NCBI RefSeq assembly: GCF_024713945.1
Contig: NC_134683.1
Span: 2,408,501-2,472,500 of the forward strand
From: Dermatophagoides farinae
Lineage: Eukaryota; Arthropoda; Arachnida; Sarcoptiformes; Pyroglyphidae
Length of the DNA: 64,000 nucleotides
Direction of reading: 5' to 3'
Made by a program: the position numbers and the translations under genes. Positions within the stretch are counted from its first letter, which is position 1. Each line of letters opens with the position of its first letter. This document shows positions 12,176 through 22,347 of this stretch, piece after piece. Under the pieces are notes generated by a model. That model was not told the DNA's origin and did no database searches. It saw only the letters and a program-made list of their open reading frames with translations.

Positions 12176-12775
12176 TTTTCACAATTTAAAAAAAAATATC
12201 ACAGTTATGTGGCCATAAAGATTTTGAAAATTAAACATGTAAAAAATACAACAACAAACAACAGATGATGATGATGATGATAAAAAGTGTGTAAAACCTG
12301 CAGCAGAGAAATAAATGATTTCACTATATCGTACACAGAACCGAAAATATTATTTTTTTTCAATTCATTCGAAAAAATTTCTATTCTCCCGATTTTGTGA
12401 TGATGATGATGATGATTCGTCGACATTGTTTTTGTCGTTGTTGTGGTTAATTATGGCTATATATGCTGCTTAAAGCATTCGTTTGTTTGTATGCTCCCAA
12501 TTATACGTTGTGATGATTGTGATCTGGATATGTAGCTGTGTGTATGAAAATTCTTAACCGAATTGTATGATGACAACCACCAAACCAGAATGAATGACGC
12601 AATCAAATTGAAAAAGTGAATATTTTTTTTTCTTTTAATTTAATTATAATGTCGGGCAACAATTAATTATCCAAATTGATTATGGTTTTTTTTTCTCTAT
12701 GTCAAAATTTATAATGAAAACAAAAACAAAAAAAATGAAAACGATCAAAATATGGTGGATGAAATATCACAATCA
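12176..12775. other. Intergenic stretch upstream of the extended globin
   Basis: It contains GAT repeats near 12263-12282 and 12401-12416. No supported gene was seen. It presumably holds the extended globin's promoter and the 3' end of the next minus-strand gene. Confidence 0.55.
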
Positions 12776-13575
12776 TCATCGATATATAGAATTAATATTT
12801 GAATGTTTTTCAGCATCAAGTATTAGATTCTCAAAATCAATCATCGATATAAGTAAATGACGAACATGATCAGAAAATTCTTTTCCATCTAATTGATCCA
12901 TTTTTTCTTTAATATTGATTAACATTTTTTCTATTCGTAAACTTTGATCAGAAATTTTATCCACATATTCACGATATCCATGTGAATTTAGATAGCCAAC
13001 ATCATTATTACTTCGATCAATTAATTGTTGTATGAATAATGTTAATGTAGGCATTGATTGATCATCACCTTGATCATATAACATCAATATCATTTCAAAA
13101 TGATTAATCATTATCTCTAAATCATTACTTGTGTATTCAATTAATTTGGCCATAAATGGATTCTTGATACATGGCAGAAAAGATTCAGCACGTTTAATCA
13201 TTAATTCTAAATAATCTAAATCCTGTACAACTATATGTTGATATTTATTCATTTTTACATCATCTTTATGTTTAAATAATTTATTATGAGCTGTTGTTGA
13301 TAAATTCTGGCCACGTTCGATTAATTCTTTTAAATTTTGACTTTTTACATCACCATTATTTGTTGGTTTTGTATCAATTCTGGATGGTGGTTGGCCAACT
13401 ATATAATAACGAAATAAAAGGATAAAATGATTCGGATTCAGATTTGAATTTCAAAAAAAATAAAATAAAATTTACCGAAATCATGAACAGCGTATAAAAA
13501 TAATGAATATCCCATTGGGATAATGGTGATCAAATATATGATTAAGAAAATCTGTATCACTTTGAATACAAACAT
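12776..13575 (-). CDS. Unknown helical protein with an N-terminal membrane segment or signal, 240 aa
   Basis: Exon 1 is 13476-13575 and exon 2 is 12776-13398, giving 723 nt in frame. An in-frame stop lies upstream of the ATG at 13575, which supports that start. Residues 1-30 are strongly hydrophobic (IQIFLIIYLITIIPMGYSLF), so this is a signal anchor or uncleaved signal. The rest is charged and probably all alpha-helical (for example LDYLELMIKRAESF and KMLINIKEKMDQL), with almost no Cys. I do not recognise the family. It resembles, in general character only, small helical secreted or membrane proteins of mites. Confidence 0.75.
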
Positions 13576-14683
13576 TATTGGATCCAAAAATAATTTTGAT
13601 CTGTTGTTGTCCGGTGTGTGTTTGTTTGTTTGTTTTTTTTTTTGATAAATGAAAAAATGAGCATCTATTTTTCATTGGAAAAAAAATTGAACTTGAAAAA
13701 TTAGCGAAACAAATGAAAAACTTTATTGAAATTTCATTATAGAGAAATATTCACAGAATACGTAAGAAGTAAGTGATGATTTTAGGAAATGTTTCGTAAA
13801 CTTAATCTTTGGCTCAACAAACCACAACAAAAAAAATGTTGAATTGTGCAAAAATGTTGACATTTAACTTCCTTTTGGCAAAGAAATTGGCCAGGAAAAA
13901 CCAGCAAACTGGCAAGATCCAACAGGGAAAAAAAACGTGGCCATGAGTCATGAACTTATTTTAATGGCTTATTTCTTCGAAATCACAACAATTCCCTGAC
14001 ATAGATAACTGAAAACCAAATTGATTCACATTTGCAAGATGCTAATCAGTTATCAGAATTGAAAATGAATCGCTTATTTGGATCGATAGCAACCATTTTT
14101 TTTTCGCTTGAGAAGCTGAGACCATTTGGCCATCAACAGGTATAAAAGAGCTGGACATTTGGACAATAAAACACACACTGGTTTTTCAACACAGATCACG
14201 ACGGTCTCTATAGAAGTTTCTCAGATGACTACTGTTTCATCATCATTTTCCGTTCATTTGTGTTTCCATATATACTTTTTTATATTTTTATCTACTGTAA
14301 ATCGCTTACTACTGTTTTGTTGGTTATATTAAATAAAATCTCTTCATTTTATTAACGTAAAGAATCTGTGTGTGTGTGTGTGTTTTATTGTTGCCGAAAC
14401 AATATACAGAATATTTTCTGTGCGCATGCGTTTGCAACGCGATATATTCCATATATGAATGGTACAAAGTTTAAATTTTTTCTTTTCAGCCAATCAGAAC
14501 GACGAGAAAAAAATTTCAACGGTTTTTTGAGCTCTACATACCACAAATTCGTATAGTAGTTATATTAATTCACATGTGCTTCTCTTTCAGCTCAAACGAA
14601 AATAGTCGTTATTTATTTTCTGGTGTTTTATCATCATCATCATCACTTAATTTTCAATAAAAAAATTTTCATTGTTCAAAAAA
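13576..14683. other. Divergent intergenic region before the kinesin gene
   Basis: This region separates a minus-strand gene from the plus-strand kinesin. It holds a strong TATA box at 14141-14148 and a nearby AATAAA at 14332-14337, described separately. A GT tract lies at 14367-14383. No other gene was seen. Confidence 0.6.
14141..14337 (+). other. Candidate very short transcription unit (TATA box to poly-A signal)
   Basis: TATAAAAG at 14141-14148 is followed about 190 bp later by AATAAA (14332-14337). Between them is a 35-codon frame from 14225 (starts MTTVSSSFSVHLCFH, then very hydrophobic, ends FCWLY). It could be a micro-protein, a short non-coding RNA, or the promoter of the kinesin with chance signals downstream. 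The kinesin ATG is 540 bp further on, so the TATA box may serve it only through a long or spliced leader. Confidence 0.3.
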
Positions 14684-17485
14684 ATGGCTTGTACATTTAA
14701 TACAACATCGATGATGGAATCACAACAAGATTCTACTTATGATTCTTCATCTGAAAATATTATCCAAAAAAATCTTACATTTAATAAATGTGATTCATCG
14801 AATTCAATTGTTCATGATGAAACGTTTGATGAAAGTATTTGTAATGAACAAATAATTAAAACATTTCTTCGAATTCGATCCGATGTCGAAATTGATTCAA
14901 GATATAAAATAATTGACAATAATCTATCGATCGATAAGAATTTGAAAACAACCGATGAATATCGTTTTGATAAAATTTTCTATCAAGAATATAGCCAATA
15001 TGATGTATTCAAAGTTTGTACCCTTCCATTGCTTAAGGAATTCATTGTTGGAAAAAATTCCTTAATATTCACTTTTGGTGTTACTTCATCCGGCAAAACA
15101 TTCACAATGAAAGGCAATGTTAAAAATCCTGGCATCATTCCTTATTCATTAGTCATATTGTTTCAAATGTTTGCTGAAGCAATGGAAATAAAATTACCAA
15201 CATATAAGCCAATTTGTTTTTCCGATCGTAAACGTTTAACGAAAAATGATCAAAATTATGAAGATGAAATACGTAAATATATTGTTCATGATTCGATGGG
15301 TAAAAATGATGGAAAAAACTTCCAAATAACTGAAAATTTAATCTACAACAATCATTTGGATTTGATAGAACAATTACAAAAAATGTTCAAATCGATGAGC
15401 AAAGAAAAGCAAGAAGTATGTATTTGGATTTCATATTTTGAAATCTATAATGATACAATCATCGATTTATTGAATGTACGTTACAAGGATGAAATGGAAC
15501 CAAAAATAATGTTCATTAAAGATAATAAAGAACAATATTATGTTAACGGTATTCGACAAGTATTTGTCGAATCAGCCACCGATGCATACATGGTTTATTT
15601 GTTTGGTCAAAATAATTTGAAAAAACATATGGCACAAACAGCATTGAATCCAAGTTCAAGCCGATCACATTCAATATTTAAGATTACATTGATACGTATT
15701 GATCATTCGACTGCTGAAACATTTACATCTAATATCAATTTTTGTGATCTTGCCGGTGCCGAACGTATTGCAAAAACTGGCAATGTTGGCAATCGTGCTA
15801 AAGAAACTAATAAAATTAATCAATCATTGTGTCTGTTGAATCAATGTATTTCATCATTGACAGGAAAAAAAGAGTAAGTATTTGTTTTTGTTTTAATTTT
15901 AAATTTCGATTCTTTTTTTTAAAATTGTTTTTGCAAATTTTTTTTTATTCATAGTCATCAAAATATAATTTCATTTCGATCATCAAAATTGACACATGTA
16001 TTACAACCATATCTATTTTCGAATGGTGGTTCATTCAGTACTATTATAAATTTGAATCCATCGACAAAATTATTTGATGAATCAATTTATTCATTAAATT
16101 TTTGTGATAATATTAAAGCTGTCCCCATCTCTCAAATGCCATCATATAAACGACGAATGACCATGGCATTTAGCCATAATCTTGAAGATGTTGATGAAGA
16201 TTCTGAAAGTGAAGAGATGGAAGATGACGATGAAGAAAATGAAAGTGAAATCATCAACAACATAAAAAATCCATGTAATTGTGATAAATTAAAGAAAGAA
16301 AAACTATTATTGGCTAAAGAAATTGAAGAATGTCGCCAAGAATATAATGAACTAATTGATGAACTTCGAGATCAAATGAATGAACAAAATGAAAATCATG
16401 AAGATGATTTAAAACGTAATGATAAACTATGGTTGATGCGTATCGATTGTATTCAAGATAAATATCATACAGAGTTGGATACAAAAATAGCTAAAATCGA
16501 ATTGCTTGAAAACCAATTATTTGATGTTCAATCTGAATTAGTTGAATCACAACAAATTCAGAGTGAATTAATCAAAGCAATCAAAAATTGTGAAGACCAA
16601 TTTGATCGGAAAATGAAAAAAATTGATATTGAATTGAAACAATATGAACTGATTTATGGCCAAAAATTGGAAAAAATCAATGGCTATTTCAAATTATCAG
16701 TCAAAGAATCAGCCAAAACTCGACAAATAATTCAAGAATTACGTACAACCAATGAAGCAAATGAAAGTGAAAATAAAAGTCTACAAAAAGAAAATGAACT
16801 TTTAAAGAATAAATTACGTACAACCAATGAAGCAAATGAAAGTGAAAATAAAAGTCTACAAAAAGAAAATGAACTTTTAAAGAACAAATTACGTACAACC
16901 ATTGAAGCAAATGAAAGTGAAAATAAAAGTCTACAAAAAGAAAATGAACTTTTAAAGAACAAATTAAGTAAAATTGTTAAAGCAAATGAAAGTGAAAATA
17001 AAAGTTTAATTACAATTTTTGATAAAAATGCAAGTTTAGAGTATAAATCAAGTACAATTGTTAAAGAACAGGAAAGTGAAAAAAAAATTCTACGGCAAGT
17101 AAATGAAAATTTAAATAATGAATCAGAATTGCTTAAAAAATCGTATGATGCTGGCACATTTTCTGACAAAAAGAAAAAAAGAGCAGCAATTCAGCAACAA
17201 ATGTCATCTACAACTAAAAAATTAAAACTAACCAAACAGGATATTTCAAGTCCATCGGATTTAATTTCACCCGATACAATGGTAAATGTCTGCGATAATG
17301 TGTTTATTTATATTTATATTTCTAATTAAATTCTTTTTTTTTCTTTTGTTTCCATTCATCATTTTATATAGTTTTCCGAATTTAAATCCGAACAAAAATG
17401 CACACAATCGAATAATGCATATAATACTAGAAGCAAGAATAATGCATATAATACTAGAAACAAGAATCGACGAAAATTATTCTAA
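14684..17485 (+). CDS. Kinesin-6 (MKLP2/KIF20-like) motor protein, 876 aa, three exons
   Basis: Exons are 14684-15873, 15955-17281 and 17372-17485; 2631 nt in frame. The motor domain has the P-loop GVTSSGKTFTMKG (about residue 132), switch I NPSSSRSHS (about 322) and switch II DLAGAERIAKTG (about 356). The P-loop wording GVTxSGKT and the roughly 75-residue insertion after GIIPYSLVILFQMF are marks of kinesin-6 (KIF20A/B), which work in the spindle midzone and cytokinesis. After the motor come an acidic stretch (EESEEMEDDDEENE-type) and a long coiled coil. The coiled coil includes three near-identical 25-residue repeats. The last exon encodes a basic Asn-rich tail. Reading through the second intron would end at a stop at 17329 instead. 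Confidence 0.88.
16741..17010 (+). repeat. 75-bp in-frame minisatellite in the kinesin coiled coil
   Basis: Units start at 16741, 16816 and 16891, with a decayed fourth at 16966. The period is exactly 75 bp (25 codons), encoding RTTNEANESENKSLQKENEL plus LKNKL. Units 1-3 are nearly identical at the DNA level. The repeat keeps the heptad register close (25 residues is 3.6 heptads), so each copy shifts the coiled-coil phase. Confidence 0.95.
17411..17464 (+). repeat. 27-bp tandem duplication in the last kinesin exon
   Basis: Two copies of a 27-bp unit starting at 17411 and 17438 encode NNAYNTRSK and NNAYNTRNK. They differ at one base. This supports recent in-frame slippage in a coding tail. 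Confidence 0.9.
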
Positions 17486-17715
17486 TGCAAAACAATGATT
17501 TTGCATATGAAAATATCTTTTGTTAATCTATATCTAACATTTACTATCGAGGATCTATACGATAATGCAGTGTTTTTTTAAAATTATGATCCACTTGAAA
17601 AATTTTTATTGACAAATTTCGATGTATATATAAAGATTATGTCTTTATTAATTTGTGGAGATTATTTTAAAATCTTGAGTGAATAAAAAAAAAATTTATC
17701 TTTTATTCTTTGAAA

Positions 17716-19470
17716 ATGCTGAATCATTTAATTTCCATTATTTTTTACATTACATTCATATTGTTATCTTTTTTCAATAACAACAACAACAACAAAATCG
17801 AATGCACATTGCAACAGCCACGTTATGCACCAATTATTAATCTCGAACATTATGGTCGTGTACGTGGCATCATTGAAAATGTACCGATAATCGATTCGAA
17901 TGATCATAATAATGAAGATATTTATTTCTATCAAGCAATACGTTATGGTAAAGCTAAACGTTTTGAACGGCCAGAACGTGCTGATAGTTGGTCAAATGAT
18001 GTTTATGATGCAATCAAACCACGTTATGCATGTCCACAAGTAGGTTATAATTCGAGTTCAATGAGTGAAGATTGTCTTTATGCCAATGTATGGACTTCAG
18101 TACGTGCATTAGCATCGATTGAAAAACCATTACCGGTTATGGTTTGGATTCATGGTGGTGCCTTTAAAGTTGGTAGCATTTTTCAAGATTTATATAATGG
18201 TGGAATTTTTGTCGCTAACGGTGATGTAGTTGTTGTTAGTATCGCTTATCGTCTTGGAGCTTTCGGATTTTTATATACTGGAGATGATCCCGAATTAGCA
18301 CGTGGAAATCAAGGTCTTTACGATCAAATTCTTGGTTTACAATGGGTTCGTGATAATATTCACAATTTTGGTGGCGATCCAAATCAGGTGACAGTGTTTG
18401 GTGAATCAGCAGGATCGATGAGTGTAGGAAGTTTGATCATTTCTCCATTAGCTAATGGTCTATTTCAACGAGCTATTATGCAATCGGGTGCACCAAATCC
18501 AAATGTTTGTTCCAATTCGAAAGCTGATGAATTATCGAATGGATTGGCGTTGGCAAAAAAATTAAATTGTTATAATGATGAAAGCATGGAGAAAACTATG
18601 GAATGTTTACGAAATAAAACCATTGAAGAAATTTTAGCCACAGATTCACCTGATATGACAACTCCTTTTGTACCTATCTATGGTGATGATTTCATGCCAT
18701 TGAATCCGGTGGAAGCATTGAAAAGTGGTCAAGGTTTAAATCAAGTAGATTTAATGTTTGGTGTTACACGAGATGAAGGTGAACTTTTTCTTCAAAAATT
18801 TTTACCTGATAATAAAAAAGCAACCATTCATCAGGTTCAGGACTATATGCGAATTATTTTCATTGGTAAACCTTTTGTTGAAGAAGTTATTGAATTCTAT
18901 ACAAAAAATTTGAATGAAAAAAATGTAACACTTGCTCAATTAAGGTTTGTATATCATTATGTCATTACAATTGAATGATCTATTTAGAATAATTTTCTAA
19001 TTATCATCAATTTTAGGCATGCACTTTCGGATGTTTTTGGTGATTATAGTTTAATTTGTCCAACCATATTGTTTGGTGAAGAATATTTTCAACGATTTCA
19101 TAATGTTGAATTTTATTCATATCGTTTGATGGCACCGATTAAATCGATACATTTTCTCAACGATACTTGGGGTGGTGTAGGTCATGCTGCCGATCTTTTC
19201 TACATGTTTGGCCAGCCATTTCAAATGAAAAATTTGAAATTTACACAACAAGAAAAAGATCTAAGCCGTGATATGATTAAAGCATGGATTCGATTCGCAC
19301 AAAATGGGCATCCAGGACCGATTGGAAATGCAAACATCAAATGGAATGAAGCTTTCGCCGAATCATCATCAACAGAATTCATGGCATTGGATTCAGAAAA
19401 TTATCATATGGTAAAAGATTATTTCAAACCAATTTGTGATGAATTTTGGAAACCGAAAATTTTTGTCTAA
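17716..19470 (+). CDS. Secreted type-B carboxylesterase 1, 560 aa
   Basis: Exons are 17716-18944 and 19017-19470; 1683 nt in frame. The start is the ATG at 17716, which opens a signal peptide (MLNHLISIIFYITFILLSFF) followed by an Asn run. Family motifs are EDCLYANVW, the oxyanion-hole HGGAF, GFGD-type NFGGDPNQVTVFGESAGS with the nucleophile Ser231, the acid in GVTRDEGE, and the base in WGGVGHAADLFYMFG. The triad is intact, so it should hydrolyse carboxyl esters in the secretory path or outside the cell. It is the first gene of the 17.7-30.4 kb cluster, and its 3' end is duplicated downstream at 21685. The elbow is GESAG here, unlike GQSAG and GQSSG in the other two cluster esterases. Confidence 0.93.
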
Positions 19471-20016
19471 TTTTAAGTAATAATAATTTAATCATGCGAA
19501 AAAAAAATTCAATTTATCCATTGACAATATGTTTTCATTTAACCATAAACCAAATTATTAATAATAAAAATCAATGAATTTGCAGATCAATCATTTGCTC
19601 AAAAAAATGATAACTGTTGATGGTATCAGTAGTTTTTTTTTACAAAAAAACACTTCTAATTATCGAACAAAAAAACATATTTCAATTAAAGTAATTGTAG
19701 TCATCATTCAATTGGTCATAAGTGATTGGTTGTTGTCCTTGAAAACTTATCACCACTTATATTGGTGCACAATCATCATTCGTCATATAACCAACATCAA
19801 TTGAATTAACCAAACTTGGAAACCACAGCGATGCTCACTATGATTGCATTTAATGGGATAAGAAATAAACATTTGAAGAACGTATAAAGAAGATTTTGAT
19901 TGTCATATAATAATCATCATCAGTAACCATAGAATGAATGTCAATTTTATTTTTGTTGATAAAAATTTTTTTTTCTTTGCAAATTCTGAATTTATTTTAG
20001 AAAATTGCAAATTAAA
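19471..20016. other. Spacer between carboxylesterase 1 and P450-A
   Basis: No gene was seen. It is largely repeated at 21780-22347. It serves as the 3' flank of the esterase and the upstream region of P450-A. No clear TATA box is visible. Confidence 0.6.
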
Positions 20017-21681
20017 ATGATTTTCACCGTAATCATAGCGACCATTGTATTGGTCATTTCATTGGGTTATCTTGTTTTTCAACGAAAAAAGAACCAATGC
20101 ATTGCATCGTTAACAAGCCGAGGCATTCGTTATCAGCCACAATCATCATTTTTTAGAATCTTAATTTTTAAAGAACGTATTGAACTAGAATCATTAAAAA
20201 ATGTAAAAAGTGTGGGAAAAATCTATGGCTTTATTATGTTTGGTGGCATCAATTTGGTTGTAGCCGAACCTGAATTAATTCAACTTGTATTGAGTAAAGA
20301 GTTTACCAATTTCCCAAATCGCAGGGTAATATTGATCATTTTTATATGAACATCCATTTCATTATATAAATCATTATATATCTGTAATTAGAAATTCAAC
20401 ACCGAAGATGATATTTTCGCCAATGTTTTATCAGCAGTCGATTTGGATCAATGGAAACGTTTACGAGCCATTGTAGCACCAACATTTGCTACAGGTAAAC
20501 TTCGTCGTATGAAATTTCGAATGGATTCAATATGTCGAACCTTAATCCGTAATATCAATGCTAAATTGACAAAATCAAACGATCATGAATGTATATTGAA
20601 TATTAAACGATTCGCCGGTGCTTTCACAATGGATACAATTCTACAAGTTGCATTCGGATGCCAAATTGATTCATTGATCGAACCAGATAATCCTATCATT
20701 AAAAACGCTAAAAAATCATTTGGCACTGATATGTCTATTAAAAACATTCTAATGTTCATCATAATGTTTACTATGCCTAGTTACATCACTAAAATATTTA
20801 AACTACGTCCTAATAATGAAGTCTTGAACTTTTTCCATGATTTTTCTCTAGATATTATTGAACGTAAAAGAAAAGAATTTGATGAAAAAGATTTTTCCAA
20901 AGCATCAACATTTATTGAATTTCTAATTGAAGCCGAACATGAATGGATTATTTCACAACAACAACAAAAAACTGATGATGGATCGGTAGAGAAAAAGCCA
21001 GTAAAATATATGACTAATACTGAGATGATTGCACAATGTGTATTATTCTTTTTGGCCGGTTATGATACGACGGCAACAACCATTACAATGGCTTTATATA
21101 ATTTATCTTTAAATCCAGATAAACAAGAATTGGCCTATCAAGAAATCGAAAGAATTACACGAGAACAACAAGCGAATGATTGTGAAGATCCATTAGAATC
21201 ATTGGCTTTGGAATCATATGGATCGAAATTCGAATACATAAATGGAATAGTTAATGAAACATTACGCATGACACCGCCTGGAACAGTTATTGAAAGACGT
21301 TGTGAGAATGATTTTGTTTTGAAAACCGAAGATGATCGTATTAAACTTCAAGTGAAAAAAGATGAAATCATCCAGATACCAGTTTGGGCATTACATTATA
21401 ATGAAGAATTTTTTCCCGAACCAGAAAAATTTCGACCAGAACGATTTTGTAAAGAAACGGCCGAAAACTTTCCAAATTATGCCTATCTACCGTTTGGTTC
21501 TGGTCCAAGAGCTTGTGTTGCTAAAAGTTTGGCATTATTAGAAGCTAAAATGGCTTTAGTTTGGTTGATTAAGAATTTTCGATTCTCTAAATGTGGCAAA
21601 ACTAAAATTCCCGTTGAATTTTATAATCAAGGTGGTTTTCTTTCACCAAAAGATATTTATCTTAGTGTTGAACGAAGATAA
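20017..21681 (+). CDS. Cytochrome P450-A, microsomal, 532 aa
   Basis: Exons are 20017-20325 and 20392-21681; 1599 nt in frame. The ATG at 20017 opens a signal-anchor helix (MIFTVIIATIVLVISLGYLV) that would hold it in the endoplasmic reticulum. Motifs are the I-helix AGYDTT (325-330), K-helix ETLR (392-395), PERF (452-455) and haem loop FGSGPRACVA (471-480) with Cys478. The last residue of FxxGxRxCxG is Ala instead of Gly. The overall pattern, with a KYMTNTEMIAQ stretch before the I-helix, fits the CYP3 clan, which is rich in xenobiotic-metabolising enzymes. It differs from P450-B at about two dozen residues, including SRS5 (TPPGTV here). Confidence 0.93.
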
Positions 21682-21684
21682 ATA

Positions 21685-21779
21685 ATGGCATTGTATTGGA
21701 TTCGAAAAATTATCATATGGTAAAAGATTATTTCAAACCAATTTGTGATGAATTTTGGAAACCGAAAATTTTTGTCTAA
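21685..21779 (+). pseudogene. Relic of a carboxylesterase 3' end
   Basis: This 95-bp piece matches the last 90 bp of carboxylesterase 1 (19381-19470), including its stop, with a 5-bp insertion near its start. It sits 3 bp after the P450-A stop. It has no upstream esterase sequence, so it is a by-product of the P450 tandem duplication and not a functional gene. It marks the left boundary of the duplicated unit. Confidence 0.92.
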
Positions 21780-22347
21780 TTTTAAGTAATAATAATTTAA
21801 TCATGTGAAAAAAAATTCAATTTATCCATTGACATTATGTTTATAATATTGTTAATAATAAAAATCAATGAATTTGCCGATCAATTATTTGCTCAAAAAA
21901 AATAAAAATAACTGTTGATGGTATCACAAACTTTTTTTACAAAAAAACACTTTTTATTATCGAACAAAAAAAATATGCAATTAAAGTAATTGTAGTCATC
22001 ATTCAATTGGTCGTTGTCCTTGAAAACTTATCACCTCTTATTGGTGTACAATCATCATTTGTCATGTAACCAACATCAATTGAATTAGCCAAACTTGGAA
22101 ACCACAGCGGTGCTTAATATGATTGCATTTATTGGGATAAGAAATAAACATTTGAAGAACGTATAAAGGAGATTTTGATTGTCATATAATAATCATCATC
22201 AGTAACCATAGAATGAATGTCAATTTTATTTTTGTTGATAAAAATTTTAGTTTTTTTCTTTAAAAATTTACCGTCTTTTGACGTGCGACGCATTTCGTTT
22301 TTTTTCTTTGCAAATTCTGAATTTATTTTAGAAAATTGCAAATTAGA
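21780..22347. other. Spacer upstream of P450-B with a copy-specific segment
   Basis: It is mostly a copy of 19471-20016. About 55 bp near 22249-22305 are absent from copy A and include TTTTGACGTGCGACGCAT, unusually GC-rich for this region. The segment is bounded by similar TTTTTTTCTTT tracts. It lies within 100 bp of the P450-B start, so it could affect expression. Confidence 0.7.

Noticed and set aside
16732-17169. Minus-strand open frame of 145 codons with repeats
   Set aside because: It is the antisense reading of the kinesin coiled-coil repeats, and it vanishes outside them.
21685-21779. Esterase tail as a functional mini-gene or alternative P450 3' exon
   Set aside because: It lacks any upstream esterase sequence and contains a frame-changing insertion. 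Its origin as a duplication by-product is clear.
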